Assembly (NCBI GenBank): GCA_004794785.1
Contig: SJOL01008491.1
Location: 39,016 to 103,015 of the forward strand
Source: Opisthorchis felineus
Lineage: Eukaryota > Platyhelminthes > Trematoda > Opisthorchiida > Opisthorchiidae
Length of the DNA: 64,000 bases
Reading direction: 5' to 3'
Shown: positions 1 through 13,341 of the stretch, in pieces
How the letters are laid out: each line of letters opens with the position of its first letter
Numbering within the stretch: the stretch's first letter is position 1
Notes under the pieces: generated by a model
The model's database searches: none
What the model was told of the DNA's origin: nothing
Seen by the model: the letters and a program-made list of their open reading frames with translations, nothing else
Program-made: the position numbers and the translations under genes

Positions 1-1889
1 TGACATGACATCAGCTTGACTGTCAAGGATCGAGTGTGCACTGCTGCAGTTCGATCTGCCCTACTCTATAAACCACGGGTGGGTCCTTTGAGTGTGGAAG
101 ATTTTCGATGACTGTCTGTGCTTGTCTGTCGGTTCCTCGGAAGCGCTACGCAAGTCTGCTGGAAACATCAGATCAGTACTGCTAACGTAAGCCAGATGGT
201 TTGCGGGAACGTTCACTTCCTTCATAGGTCAGCTGGTGATGCTTCATACGTGAGGTTTGTTGGGTTATGCACTTCTTATGCCAGAGAGCCGTTTGCGTCG
301 CATCGTCCTCTTTGTCGAGCCAGTTATCTGATGGAGACGACCTAGAGGTGGTCAGTCCATGACTTGTCAACGAAGCATGGGCTCTTACTAGTGAACACAG
401 TCTTCTTGGTAATAGCCATCTCCCCTGAATGAGACAAGCCCTGCGGATATGGTCATACCACGTAGCCAGTGGTGATCCTGTATCAACATTACCGCATTCA
501 CTGCGTAGTTTCCTCATCCCCTGCCGTACCGGACAAAAAGAACTATCTAACGTCAATGAACTCATTGATCCATCGCCGTCAGCGCGTAGCCTTCAATCCC
601 TTATTCCCAGTGAGCTAGTTTATAGCAGCTGGAACCACTGTACTTCGGTACGCGCTTTGTAGCTGGAAAACTTAAAATGCTGATTGTGTTTTGGCCTGAC
701 TGGCCGAGCTATAACCCGGCAACCAATTCTCTTTTTTTGGGCAACTTTACCGAGGCCAGCGATTCGAGTGTCTCACCCAACTGGTGGTGAAGGGCTAGTC
801 TTGTCTGTGGACGCAGGGTTTAAGGAATATTGTTTGACTGCTAATGCTGTCTAGCATAACAGTACGCTCGAAGTTTGAAGGTATTTCGACTGTATTAGAT
901 AGTGTGCAGAAGGTCACGGTCAACCGTTGGACGATTGGAGTGTACGGGTTTTCAGGCCGATCCTTCCCTACCCATCTTTTCTCGAGAGTAGGTCACATCG
1001 GTTCTTCCGTAAACATGGAGACGCCAGTCGCCTATGAAGAACACCTTACAGTTTATTGTCGCAGTGAACAGTGCAACTTTAACGCGGAACCAGCTCACAC
1101 CATATTTGCTGGTAGCAAGTTTACTGACTGCTCTCCGTTAAACTTCATGGCGTGGTAGCACCTTAAGAAACGAAGTCTCAGCCGAGAAGACTTTCGCAGA
1201 ACTGACCTCAGACCACTACGAAGGGGTGATAACTTTTGGCCGCGTACACATACGTACGACTATTAGGATGAGGTTTTCGGGGTGAATTGCCTCGTGGTCC
1301 TGTTGAGAAGACTGCATTGCAAGGACAAATCGTATTCTGGCTAATTTATGAGGGTCATGGAATCCATTGCTCTTTTCTGTATATTTTCTTGTTCTTACAA
1401 CGTAGAATGTGTGATATAATTAAAATAACTTAGGCGAGGACCATGATAGTGCACTAGAAAAGGAGCAAATTCCCGGGTGATTCAGTCACGTGACCACCGA
1501 AATTTGTTTTTTTTTTTAAGCGGGTGCAGTCCCTTGCCTATCCATTTGAAGAGGTTTTTTCGTACGCCGAATTCGACTGAAGAAAGCGATTCTAAGCATT
1601 GAGCGGGTAACGTTGTACCACCGCTCGCATCAGGAACCATAGTCGTGGTGGGTCTTGTGGTGATCGGTTTTACGCATTATTTTAAACCTTTGCATTCCAC
1701 TGGACTACGCCTTTGTCGTAGCGATCGCTGAATATGACGGAATTGTATCCCGCTTTGAAGATCTTGAGCTGATTTTAACCGTATCATCTGCTTTTCGGTT
1801 TTTATTAGGAATCAGCATCTTTCCTCCGGTGATAGCTGGATTGATAGAGGTCGATGGCTATCTGTGTGTCCTCGGTGGTACGGACATGT

Positions 1890-1960
1890 TTCTGAACCCA
1901 GCAGTCGCAAAGCTCGGCGAACAGATCAACAGCCACCTCGTCAACAATGAATGCGATCAG
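1890..1960 (-). repeat. Fragment of dispersed repeat R2
   Basis: A block reading GCTCGGCGAACAGATCAACA followed by GCCACCT matches copies at 13.9, 41.9 and 60.1 kb. It is a short, diverged piece. The family is not identified, and its repeated presence in introns and intergenic DNA suggests part of a retroelement. Confidence 0.5.
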
Positions 1961-4900
1961 CTCTGTTTTGCAATAGCGCTTGTATAACCTAGAAAGGGAG
2001 CACCACAAATGCTGCTACGTCTTTTCTCTAGAGGCTGTGTGCGAGATAACACTAATAAAGCAAATACATTGTTTTCGCACTCGACTGCACGTAAACGGGT
2101 CCATCAGTGTTTCATAGCGAATTCCTACCGCAGTTGTTATATTCCCCGGGTGGCATTCCCCTTAAGCTATGCCTTTGCTGTTGTTTTGTTCCCTCTGTAG
2201 CCAAACTCATAATTGTCCATTTTTAGGCAGTACGGGTTTTTCCAACAGGGTCCATTCACAACGAACGTCTTCCTGGACACAACGGGCTCCTACCGGTGAC
2301 CTGATATTAGGTTACAAGTCTGAATCGTCGTATGTGACAGTGGTACACTTCTATTACACCTGGATTCAGGACAGATTTGTCTTTGGTGGGGGGGTCCCCC
2401 GTAGTCATGGTTGCGCTTAACCTTACTCTTTCGACGCTACTGTCTCTCTCCCTAACTCTTAACCGTACTCCGATGACGTTCACATTCCACCGAGAGCTAT
2501 CCTGTGCACTGTTCGCCTATAATTCATTTCTGCGCTCCAGGTAGCCCAACATTTTACCACCCATGAGCCGGGTGCTTCACAATTCAACTACTGATCGTTT
2601 TAAACGTGGGTTCAGCGCCAGAAAGACAACCGGTCGTTTATCATTACACCTGAAGCCTAGGACATCCATTCGAGTCCGTTACTTTACTTACTGCCACGAA
2701 AAGGACACGGAAAAGAATTTATTAGCTGAAGTTAAGTGACTAGTAGATCCTTTCAGGTTATCTCACGAAGTACTTGGAACGGCCACGCTGGGTACCAATT
2801 CGAGACCATACTAGGAAACTTGGAGACCAAAGTTATCAGCGTTATTCAGAAAGATTTTTGTTTCACTACAGTACTCCTCCCGTGGAACCACCTTGAGGGA
2901 TATCAGGATGTAGAGGTAATTAAGTTTCAGATGTATCTGGATGTCTTGGGGGATTAATGGAGTAAGTTTCTTTGTATTGTCAGACTCCAGCAAAACAGCC
3001 ACAGCTTATTCAACTCCTGTCAATCATGTTTTCATCCTCAAGTACACCACGTTTTAACATACTTAGTGACTCATTCCTCCTACAAAATCATGGTGTTTTC
3101 GTTGCACAGGTTTCTCAACCCGAGTATGAGAGGTTCATCTTAGCGGTTATAACCGAGTGAGCGGTTTGCTTAGTCGGCGCTTAGCAGCAAGCTCGTTTTA
3201 AGACACTAACCGAATTGTCCAATATTGACTGCTGTCCTTAGTTTTGTGTAAATCAACTGAACTGCATCGCGATTGCTCATATCACCTAGAGCCAGTCTGA
3301 ATCTAGTGATGATGGTCACAGTCTGCAGTAAGCTCTATTCTGTTTTCGCGTATATGAGTTGGATCAATTGTAAACGTAGCTGACCATAACAAAAATCGGC
3401 ACTTGTACGCTAGGCGTAATGCAGGCACACAATTCTCTCATGACGGCTACTCGCTGAGGTTAGTGGGTTTTTAAAATTTGATTCTGTTGATCAACACTTC
3501 ATTTTTTTCCTAATGAAGCGTCTCCCGTGAATTCGTTCGAACTCAGTAAACCAATTCTTATTTTGCAACACATCTGTTTAACGACATACTTTGAATTAGA
3601 TCTAACATTTGCTGTGTGTTCCTTACCGTCCTCCAGCTCAAGTATCTTCTCGGATTCTGTAGTGCACGAGCAGATCAACGTGCTTCATGAGACTGAGATA
3701 GCTTGGGGGCTGTGGCTTTGGGCCTCTGAACTGGAAGTCCGTAATCTATTAGTGCTCTGGTGATAAAACGTTGAGTTCGTGTATCAAAAGACAGATACAC
3801 TAATAAAAGTTTGAGTATTACGTTTAGATAGATTACAAGATTAGGTGCACCCTATGAAAAGAAATACAATGCAAAAATAAAGTACGCCAGACTGGGTTCA
3901 CGGAACCTGTTGGCCAAAGGTCGTATTAATTGTCACGCTGTTGACGCGCGATTGTGAGGCAGGCAAAACAAAATGGAGATAGTAGGTGCAGGTGTGAAAT
4001 TGCTTGGGGGAGTAACTAAACGGAAGGGTAACCGTTACAAATCCGAACCTAACCTTGGCTTTTCAATCGTCCTTGACTAGGGTCAGGCAGCATCTCAACC
4101 CTCGTGTTTTTTTTTTGCGTTATGTGACAGTTGTGTACTTAACGGGTACCATGATTGAACTACTTGTCCTGCTTATTCTCAACTATATTGTGACGAGCTT
4201 TCGGTTATTTTCCGAAGCGTACGCGTCACTCTTTGGATAGCTAAGAAATTTTCGCGTTGCTCTTGCACAACAAGTTTCCAAGCAGCTTGACGAATTCGTC
4301 AGCTAAAAAGTGAAGATAGGTGTCGTCGGTCATGACAACTTTCCCTGATTTCACCTTGTCTGGGGTACGATCTTTTGCTGTTCTGCGGTTTTTGCCGGTT
4401 CTATTCGATATACCGCAACTATCAGAAGCTTCCTTCTAGGACGTTTCCCCATACCGCGAGCGTTTCCATAGGTATAACTGGTCACACCCATGTTGTATGA
4501 ACACAGTCAGAGGTTTCCCCGTAGGTTTCATAGACTATTTGATTTGATCGAAACGCGAGCGCATCCAACTTATAGGATATTCAATTCTGCAGTTTCTGTG
4601 GTGCGGATGGACCCAGTCTGTGCTGGAAAGTCAAGAAGCAATATACAAACGTTTCAATCTCTTTGGAAATCACCAGTTCTATCTGCCACACGGATTTACA
4701 GGAGGATTAGAATCCATAAGTTTCTTGAAAGGAGCCTGAGCGTTACACACGCGATAGACCAGCAGTTTGACATATACGCGGGCAATATACGCTAGTTCCA
4801 TATTGCTCCGTGTAAATTCGATCAAAACACCGTGCCCAAGGCTGTCATTTAGTACTGTTCTAGTTAACACTCAGGTGGGTTTCGTATCTATCGCGTTATG

Positions 4901-7900
4901 TAGCCAGCCAGAAATTTATCCTGTGCGCAGTATTTGACTCCTGTTAGCACAAGACAAAGCCCTTTGAACCAAACTCAAACTCTCACCTACATAATCTTTT
5001 AAGGACTGCGTTACTGGTTGGTGACACAAGCTTGTGGGTCTTGCCCCTACTCTCAACTAACGTCATTTTTCAGTATGGTATTTGCTTTTCCATACTACGT
5101 GTATTTCGCATTTCATAACCAGTTTTCCACTAAAGTTCATTTCCCTAGTCGTGTGCTAGACGGTATCATTCAGATTCGATAATGATGTACATTTCACTTA
5201 TGGCTTGCTACTGTATTCCGTTTTCTCTATGCGTTGTTGCTACAGTCAGCTGCATACTGTCTACTGCGGCTCTCAGCACCTGTCCGTGAGTGACATGCGA
5301 CGAACTGTCCGACTGGTCATGGTCATTATCGCCGTTGCTTACAGTCTGGTAAGCTGATTTGGTGCACTTGTTTCAACCCGTTTCTAATTCGTCGAGTGCT
5401 TTTTTAACCCCTTCTTCTTTCTTCCGACTTATCTGGGAAGCTCTGGCACTAGTCACGACAGAAAAGTCCGAGTTTGGGCCAACCTGGTGGCATTCCTGCT
5501 CTCACGCTTTTTTCGGGCAGCTCTCTACGACATGAAGTCATGGGTAACAGTGATGTTGCTTGAGAATGGGATACCTTACCAAACTACTTAAATGAGTACC
5601 AGAAGTCCCGGTTGGTCATACATACATACAGCCCCCCTCCGAAGGGGCCACATTAAGGGGGCGGTTAGAAGTGGCTTCCTCTGTTTTAGAGACTCTGGTA
5701 CGCTGAAGAAACGATTACAATGCAGCGACACAAATTCAAAATGCTGTTGACATCATCAAGGGGCCAGCAGCCCAATTTTTGAGCTTTTATTGTAGACCTG
5801 GACAAAACTCTCAGGGTTGTGGGACGTCCTCGGAGGCAGCATTAGCTAGTCATGACGTGCCATTCATGGGGCACCTTGTTTCCTTTTGGGCGTTTTTGCT
5901 TATTGGGGAGCAACTAAGATATTGGTTTGCCTCAAACGCTTCCGCTTTATGGCTCGGCAGTTGTTTGGAGTTACTATTTTAATGAGCGAAGATAGGATCG
6001 AACAACTCTTTATGCACTGGTAACAAGTGAATGTCATGCACTTCAGACCTATTCTCAAGTGATCGGAGCATATTAATTTTTTTTAAATGCGTGAGAACGT
6101 GATTTTGATCGGCGCCCCGTGGAACGGACAAGTCACGATATCAACTGTGCATTGTACGGAAGGAAGCCAGTTTTCCATTACCAGCTTCATTTTAGACTTG
6201 TTTTAGAGAGGTTGGTCGGTTGCGCAGAATTTCGACATTTGCAAATTTTCTGCACAAAACTACCACGTTGTTCGGAATTCTCATATATTTGCCTACTCAT
6301 GAGTAGTTAAAAAACATTTTTTCGGCCTTATGAAAGCTGTTCTAAACCCCGGTTGCAGTGACAGACACCAGCACAGTGAACTGAGTTGGGCGTTAAGCCG
6401 CTGTTTGTAGAAGAAAATTGGTTTGCTTCGAACCCCGAAACGTTCTTTGGCTCGCAGTTTTCCGGGTCGAGATAAGCATAATAGTCAGCAGTGTACAAAA
6501 TGAAGCATATGGATCCAGTTAAATTTGGAATTTAAGAGGTGTGGATTATCTGATTGAATGTGGTAGGTGCACACTCTCCTACAGAGCCAGTCGTATGTTG
6601 TTGATTCCGATTTCATTAATGACAATCAGTAGTGTTTCTGAGTGTCGAAATTCTCAAATTCGATCATGTGTTGCAGTCCTGAGATTGTAGATTAGGACTG
6701 AAACGAAATTACCCAATTGTTTGAGAGAGATTCCCGAAACAGAATGGATGGAAGTGTTTTTATCCGAGTGCGGTCGCACGACGGGGCTAATCTGTTTTCG
6801 GTAGACTCGTTAAGACTGATTATTTCTTCTCAATTTCAACATTGTTCTGTCCATGATAACGAACGAGTTCTACACCAGCACTTTGTGGCCATTAGCTTGA
6901 GCAAGTTCAGCTTTTTACAAGACCTCACAAGAAGATGATACCTGGTTGCTCAGTGATACATAGTTTGAGGTGTCGTCGAAAAGCGATCGGCAGTGTTAAC
7001 CTTCCACTGAGTGTTTCAGCGGTGCTCTTGTGTGGTAGCAGATATGGACATCGTTGTGGCGAACTCTTCCTCCCCCAACACGGTTGCTATAAAGGTGCAT
7101 CCCAACCCTCCAGACCGACTGTTTTCAACTTGGTGTTCATAGCCGAATATCTCAGCGTGGTTATTGTCCTCAGGACCGAATTACTTTCAGGGAATGCCTC
7201 ATTGGGTCACCCCCATCGTACAAAACGCCAAATGATTTCGTGGACCAGATTACTGGTATTGAAATGCATTTTGCACCGAATTACTCACGTATTCACAAAT
7301 GTCACCATCATGCATCATCAGTCTGTAAAATGGTAAATTCACGAACGTTTTATGCAGTTTCTGGGCGAGATGTCACCGTGACCAGGATGTGGCATCTGGT
7401 CACCTTTTTTATGGCGGTTAATCAATCAAGATAAGAGCTGCTGAATTTATGTAAGGACGCCCTCCTGTTGGTGTGTTTTGTCGATCGCATGAGAACCCCT
7501 GTCAGATTTCGATTTGTATTCATGGGTTGTGTAGGTTAGGTCCGTTGCTTCGTTTCATTTGTGACGTGCACTTGGCTTTCTTTCTTTACTTCGGGACAAT
7601 AGCTATCGGTTACAGTGCGTTCGATTCGGTCTGTTTGTCGCTACTGTCAGTATTTTCCAAACTGACGGGTTAAATGCTGACAATCAGTAACACTGTAAGA
7701 GAACGGTTGTTGATGGGAGTAGTGAGGGGCAGTCATCCTAGAATCGAGCGTATGTCGCTAATGCACTTCACCAGTATTGTATTCTCACGACAGAGTATGA
7801 AACGCATCAGTTAGTGAGCAGTAATTACGCTCGATTTTGATCCAGCTTGTCTGCGGCTGGAGTTGTCGGATTATTGCACATACACTAGGACTTGTTCTGG

Positions 7901-9018
7901 TGACGGACAACTAGCTAACCGAACCACCAGCGCGTGTGCATGCGTACATCTTTTCGAAAGATAGCCTTCACCTTATTTGTGCCAAAAATTGTACCGCCCT
8001 TTTCAAGCGAGTAATAAGCTTGTTGGAAATTTGGTGATCAGTGCTACCTAATGAGCCCCGACAAGGGCAAAACTGATGGTGCAGTGTCCGGAGTTTCCAT
8101 TGATCTTACCACTGTAACGATGAAGCATGCGAGTAGTGTCTGGTCTGGTGTCCAAACTCCGCCCCCGCATCTGATGGAAGGTGAACGTTACTACGGAAGC
8201 TATTGAACTGCTTTACAGTGTTTCTTCATTGTTGTTTGATATCCGAAGAACGTCCAGGAAAGTTCAAGAGGGCGCTTGAGAATGTTCACTTTTTTAAAAC
8301 TGTACAGATGAGATATTTCCTTTCGTGTCTAATGGCTTGTAACCGCTTAATTTGTGTTTGCTGATAAACAACTTCGCAGTCAAGGGCGTTTGTTTTTTCC
8401 CCCAGCATTACTGAACTTCACGCTCTAAAGGGGTTGCTTACTGGGGTGTCCCGCGTACGATATGGATTAGCCTGTGCGTAACCAGTACTTGAAGAAGCTA
8501 ACAACAAAATAATGGCTACAAGGATTTGTTTCAATTCTGAAATCGGTCAGTCCAAACATGGGCGCTATGTTGTGAGGACTGATCTCTTTAGGTTTCTCCT
8601 CTGCAAAACAACTTGTTGGTAGGAAGCTTATCGGAATATCAGCTGTACCTCTCATTTATGATCAACTTTAAGTGAATATGCTGCACAGATGGCGCCTGAT
8701 GTTTCTGTTAGTACGACTTTCGAGATGTCGCAGTATATTTTTTTACTGACAGATAACCCACTAATAAAGTTGCCGAAAACTCCTGGCTAGTCCACCACCT
8801 ATTCCTCTCTTCCTGGAACTCATCTAGCAAGCGAAATTCCCCAGTTTTCTTCTGTTTCGCTTCCTACCTAAACATCGATTTATACCAAAAGAGGGTTGTG
8901 TCAAGAAAGATCCTTCGTAGCTTGGGTGTTCTTTCAACTGAAACGTGACGCTTTGTCCAGCATATTCAGCTGAGTATTATGACGAACGAGCGAGAGATTC
9001 GATTGACACCCAGCTTAC

Positions 9019-9033
9019 TCTCTCTCTCTCTCT
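9019..9033. repeat. (CT)n microsatellite
   Basis: A run of alternating C and T of about 15 bases. Simple-sequence tract with no evident function. Confidence 0.8.
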
Positions 9034-9187
9034 GGTTAACAACAAGTTACTTTGCAAGTGAGTACAAAAATTTACTTACAGGTCCAGCGTCGAACTTCAT
9101 CCTCCCCTCGTACAGCAAGCACATTTATCCTCCCTCATTTATTTGGTTTCATGCGTATTCTTGTCATCTTATCTTTTCTTCCCACAG

Positions 9188-9373
9188 TTTGGATTTTTCG
9201 GCTATGTGGCGTTTGTCAATAGTGGTGAACTACCCGGGAATGTGTTCCTGATTTACCCGAATGATCTGCGCAGTTTATGCGTCCAGGCTGGCTTCTTGTT
9301 CACTGTGACTGTGTCGATTCCGCTCACCTTATTTCCTCTTCGTGAGTCGTTGAGCAGTTTTCTTTTCCACAGA
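9188..9373 (+). CDS. SLC38A10: SLC38 amino-acid transporter (SLC38A10-like), internal exon
   Basis: This exon encodes 62 residues of a sodium-coupled neutral amino-acid transporter of the SLC38 family, a multi-pass membrane protein. It starts after a strong pyrimidine tract ending in cccacag and ends at AGA|gtaagt, phase 0 on both sides. The peptide opens with FGFFGYVAF, followed by an ELPGNVFL segment and a helix running into PLTLFPLRESLSSFL. This matches the order in the family: Gly-Phe-Phe-Gly-Tyr, then Gly-Asn-Val, then a helix ending in the Pro-Cys-Arg-Gln-Ala-Leu region of vertebrate SLC38A10. It covers roughly the end of helix 7 and helix 8. A cryptic gtgagt lies inside the exon near 9340, but the conserved reading continues past it, so the later donor is preferred. 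The next exon joins in frame at 12168. The family call is firm; the A10 assignment rests mainly on the long C-terminal tail encoded downstream. Confidence 0.88.
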
Positions 9374-9404
9374 GTAAGTGATGCGCTTTTTATTTGTATG
9401 CGTA

Positions 9405-9500
9405 TCCTGTCTAGGCTTGGGCAACCTGGTAGTATCCCAGCCCTCGTACTTCCTTTGGGTGGCATGAAGCTAGGCACCAAATGGGTGTTACAGTCAAACA
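9405..9500 (+). repeat. SINE-like repeat, body only (head missing)
   Basis: Carries the family body: CCTGTCTAGGCTTGGGCAAC, then an AGTATCCCAG block, a CTTCCTTTGGGTGGCA block and CTAGGCACC. It matches the other SINE copies at 16.7, 20.7, 21.7, 31.3, 33.6 and 39.0 kb. The tRNA-like promoter part is absent, as expected of a 5'-truncated copy. Confidence 0.75.
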
Positions 9501-11249
9501 ATTTTTCGTATGCGTGCAGAAACCATTTGGTTTCACCCATGCTGATTGTCTTGAGCATTGCAATTGGAAAGGCAAGTACAAAACAAGATTGTTTTGACTG
9601 TCTTAGCGCTGACCTTATGCTTCTCAATCCGTGTCTCTGGACTCTTGATTGCCATTCTTAATTGAACGCCTGTTAAGGGTTGGTCCGAAGGTATGCAGCT
9701 TTTGTGCAAAAGTGGACTGTGCGCTGGCCTGCAGTTTCGTTGTGCATGGACTGTCAGAAGCGCGAACAACTGACGATGGTGTCCAGCTTCCAGGCTGATG
9801 CTGGGCAACACACACCATCATGTGGAATACAGTATTTTTCAAAAGGGTGGCCTTCCAAGGAAGGACCGCAATGGCATTCTCCGTCAACCAAGATTTCTCT
9901 CTTGAATCCCTTCGAAGGAAGGCTGAGTTCACCCTCCCCTTGTGGTAGTCTCTTTTTGAGGAGCACTTCAGTGTATATTAATTTATTTTCATTGTGCAGT
10001 TGCTTTGTTTGAACATGGTTTGGAAATCCAAACCTTGTTTTGTGGGAGGGAGGGAGTCAGATAGTGTTCTGGTATTTTTCTCGGTTCCCAGTTTTGCCGA
10101 CTCACGAAGTCAATGATATTTGATGACAGCAGAATGAGGTGAGGAATTAATACATCACTGAAGTTGAACACTTGAGTGGTGCCCAGTCAGGTCAGTAGAT
10201 GTAGCGACAGTTTTGCTAACATCGAGTACAGTCGGAATCTAATCCGCTATTTGAAAAAAATATGGTCGGTGATAAACTGAAATGCTTCATCGACAAATCG
10301 TAGCCCACCACTTCAATCATTGTCCCGTCCCCAGAAATTTCTTTTTAAAAACCTCCTCAACTCGAAATGAGACTGCAAAAGGTTGTTATATGTTCGGCTG
10401 CCAATCGGGAACGATGTAGCCCCGGAACTGATCACATTTCGAGCTCAAGCTTTCCCTCTATTCCTCACTGCCAATGGCAGAGAACCTGGTTTCTAGGTTA
10501 TTGTTCGGCCATCCTTTCATGATGTTTTTTCCGCAAACTGTAGTCATACTGCTAAGCACCTATCACAATGGATTTAGGGAATTTTCTCGACGGCTTGTGT
10601 CACGGAATGAAAAGACCAGGTAACAGTGTGTTGCTCAATCCTTTAATCGATTCTGGGTACCAGGTCAATCCTACCGAGTCATTTATGTTCATTTATAGTT
10701 TTGAGCAGGGGATAGAAAATTTTTCGCCAGATAATTCTCGGTAGCACTGAACCGATCGTGCTCGGATTTGTGAATCCTACTCGGTAGGTTGGAAAGCGGT
10801 TAATTCAGTCAACATGGACTGACGGGGCACCAATCAATTAATCAAATCGTCAAAAATATTAGCGGTTCATTTGGACGTTTCAGAGCCTCTGTTCCTCTGC
10901 ACAAGTTTCTTCCAATCTGCAACCAATCCGAAGAAGTGGTCTTCAAAACCCACATGACCTGCATTCTGTGTCGTACCTCACCGGTAGTCACTGGCCCAAT
11001 GTCCTACCCTTACCATTTCTGACTGGCAATCACCTGCGCTATGAACATACCTCCTCAGTGGAGCAGGTTAAGCACCGGTCGTTTTCTTTTTCAGGTTGCA
11101 CACAACCGATCAGGTGTACAGGATTCAATTGTCTTCCTTTTTCCCTCGTAGAAACATGTTGCAAAACAAGCTGGTTTTCTCCGGTGAATTTCAATAGAGG
11201 TTTCGTCCTCCCTATGCTGAAAAGCAGTGTACAACTGTTCTGTCCTTGT

Positions 11250-11350
11250 TGAGAAGCAGCAGTGCGCATCTCACCGCACTTCAGTGAGGAGTTTTGAACC
11301 CGCGAGCTTGCGGCCAGTGGTTGAACACTTAGCCGTTTGGCCGCGGGCGG
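11250..11350 (-). repeat. tRNA-like element (second SINE type or tRNA pseudogene)
   Basis: On the minus strand a segment GGCCAAACGGCTAAGTG resembles a pol III A box. It is followed about 30 bases later by CGCGGGTTCAAAACTCC, which resembles a B box. The long spacing and GC-rich pairing between them suggest a class II (long variable arm) tRNA origin. No clean cloverleaf with a matched acceptor stem can be drawn, so this is not called a tRNA gene. Confidence 0.45.
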
Positions 11351-11786
11351 CTGACCAGCAGTATGAGTTGTTACACTGACTTGCCAGTAACGGTTTTCAT
11401 TATGGGTTCTGAGCACCTTTTTGAATGTGGGGGTCGGATCGACTTCGTCTAAATCAATCACACACGAACCAGGAGCAGGAGTTACTGGTTACGTGTTTCG
11501 TTTTCAGCTTGGCCAGAATCACCCTCCACGAGCTTCACTGTTATACCCTTATATGCGCGCCGAAGTTTCCCCACGATAGGATGATTTTTTTCCAGAACAA
11601 TGGCGAATTCAACATCTTGACCACTGTATCCCGAAATCAGTCTGCTCACTCCTCCAGACCTGGAATATTTGTATGAAATGCAAAGCGCTTCTGTCAACCT
11701 CATCTGGTGGAGGTGGTATGCCGAGTATGGGGCTCCAGTATGCTAGCAGGTGCCCAAAGCAATATATGGGTTGCATACTAGACAGA

Positions 11787-11880
11787 AATATGGTCTTTGG
11801 TTTGTTCACTGAGCTGGACAATGTGATTGCAAACGTCTCGTCACCAGTCGAGGTGACATCATCAGTGCATTTTTAGGGAG
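11787..11880 (+). repeat. Fragment of dispersed repeat R2
   Basis: Contains TTTGTTCACTGAGCTGGACA, then GCAAACGTCTCGTCACCAG and a GAGGTGACATCATCAGTGC tail. This matches the 41.9 kb copy (GTTCGCCGAGCTTGGCAATT, then CGAACGTTTCGTC). It is a diverged member of the same dispersed family. Confidence 0.6.
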
Positions 11881-12167
11881 TGTAGCGATGGGTCGGTAGT
11901 TCTGCGTGGATTAGTGTTGCCTGTGTGCTAATATACGTGCAGCTATCCGGGGCTGACCTTCAATCACGATTAGCTGAACGGTCTTCCTCCTGTGTGTGTT
12001 TGACGATCAGAAATTTTTTTCCGAAGTGCCAACTTTTAACAGAGGACTGCAGGCTAACGTGATGTCAGCGCTCGTTTTCCGGAGATTTGGTCTGCAAAAA
12101 GCGGGTACTTTATTTCTCCCGTCTGCTGTCCATCTCCATACAGTCTTGTGCTTTCGTTTTTCCATAG

Positions 12168-12291
12168 AATCCATCGTGGACAGTTGACATCGATATCGGA
12201 TCGGATACTCCGGTGCCCAAGAACCGTTTTCGCCTGATGACTGTTTGCGTGCTGGCTGTATGCTTTGCACTCAGCTTAACCACAAGCAAAA
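12168..12291 (+). CDS. SLC38A10: SLC38 amino-acid transporter (SLC38A10-like), internal exon
   Basis: This exon supplies 41 codons plus one base. It begins after tttttccatag in phase 0 and ends at GCAAAA|gtgagt in phase 1. The peptide starts NPSWTVDIDIG, a short loop, then PKNRFRLMTVCVLAVCFAL, a membrane helix preceded by an Arg-Phe-Arg turn. In vertebrate SLC38A10 the same place has Pro-Pro-Leu-Arg-Phe-Lys followed by helix 9, so length and order both fit. The single overhanging A joins TT of the next exon to make Ile, giving LTTSK-I-EVIIQL, the counterpart of the vertebrate Ile-Pro-Asn-Val-Glu-Thr-Ile-Leu-Gly stretch. The exact phase match on both sides is good evidence that this is a true exon rather than a chance open frame. 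Confidence 0.88.
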
Positions 12292-13341
12292 GTGAGTCAA
12301 ACCGTTCAAAATTCCTTCGTTTGTGCGTCGGACTCCCCCCTCCCGAACCACCATGCAAACAACGTAGTAGAAATTTATTTTCAATCCTTTACAGATAACC
12401 GCTACGGTATGTTGTCCGCTCGTTGTTCTCTGTATCGTGCATTTGATGATTCGTTATAGTTGTCTGTTTCAATCGCACGCTTTATGCTCACTTGATGGTT
12501 ATTCTGGATCGTGAAGATGGGTTGACAGTCCAACCCTGTTTAGGGTTTCGTGGACACTTCGTTCATCCTCAGCGTCAGGAGCCGTCTTTTTTAGTCTTTA
12601 CGTTTAGTCAAGCCCAAGGTCAAACGTTTTCCCGAATGCCAACACACGTGTGTCTGCATGAGCCTTTAAAACTGCTGTCGATAACGCCTCGGTGAAATAA
12701 TTATGTGTGAAGGACACATGAGGCTTTCTTTTGGAAAGTTAATGAAGCAGGAGTATACCATTGATTGAATCGAAGTAGAGCCCATGAAGCAGCCTCAGAA
12801 GCACTTTCTTTTGGTGTCACAAATATTTGGGATCATGCGGTTCAGGCAGACTACAGCATTCATGGTAAATCTTGCGACCTGTAGGCGAATTCTGCTGCCA
12901 CGCTGAAATGGATGAAACATTTATTGGTTGTGGTCTTTGCCCGGATTCTATATGCCCTTTTTATGCGTTGCATCATCTTTTCAAATGCTTCTGGTATCCA
13001 TCAGATAACACAAATCCAGGGGGAGGTCCAGGTAACAAGAGATTTCGGCGCACTCTGTGAGTACGTCCGTTAGAAAGCGTAAAGTGAATGATCCTGGAAA
13101 CGTGTTGGCGACGAAAGAGGTAGTGTATAATCAGGATGCGCTCACACGTTCAGCTCTGGCCACTTTCGAGTGGAATTCAGCCAAAATCTTGATGGTACGG
13201 TGATCAGATTAAGTAAAGACGTGCTCTCTCTGCAGGTATAGAAATCTGGCTTTCAGTAAAAGCAGTACGATAAAGCCTGATCATCATTGCAGGCTGACAG
13301 GTCTTGGTCGTGAATCACTTTGACCGCTTTTCCGTCAGTCT

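Larger units (their letters stand above)
1..9187. other. Sequence upstream of first recognised SLC38 exon; no gene recognised
   Basis: Only short open reading frames occur here (the longest about 100 codons), and none shows a recognisable domain or a convincing pair of splice sites. It probably belongs to the intron before the exon at 9188, because that exon begins in the middle of the SLC38 transmembrane domain and so must have upstream exons. I looked for the preceding SLC38 segment, the conserved Cys-Gln followed by Leu-Pro and the loop before the Gly-Phe-Phe-Gly-Tyr motif, and did not find it. A decayed fragment of a dispersed repeat lies near 1.9 kb and a CT microsatellite at about 9.02 kb. 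Confidence 0.5.
9374..12167 (+). other. Intron of SLC38A10-like gene
   Basis: Phase 0 intron of about 2.8 kb, gtaagt to tttttccatag. It contains a headless SINE-like fragment at about 9.4 kb, a tRNA-like element on the minus strand at about 11.3 kb and an R2 repeat fragment at about 11.8 kb. The overlapping open frames on both strands around 9.6-10.0 kb and 11.0-11.5 kb show no recognisable protein. Confidence 0.8.

Noticed and set aside
4055..4240. Hydrophobic frame considered as an upstream SLC38 exon
   Set aside because: The helix does not align with any SLC38 helix and proper splice sites with matching phase are missing.
11250..11350. Functional tRNA gene at 11.3 kb
   Set aside because: A and B box-like elements exist, but no acceptor stem or full cloverleaf can be formed.
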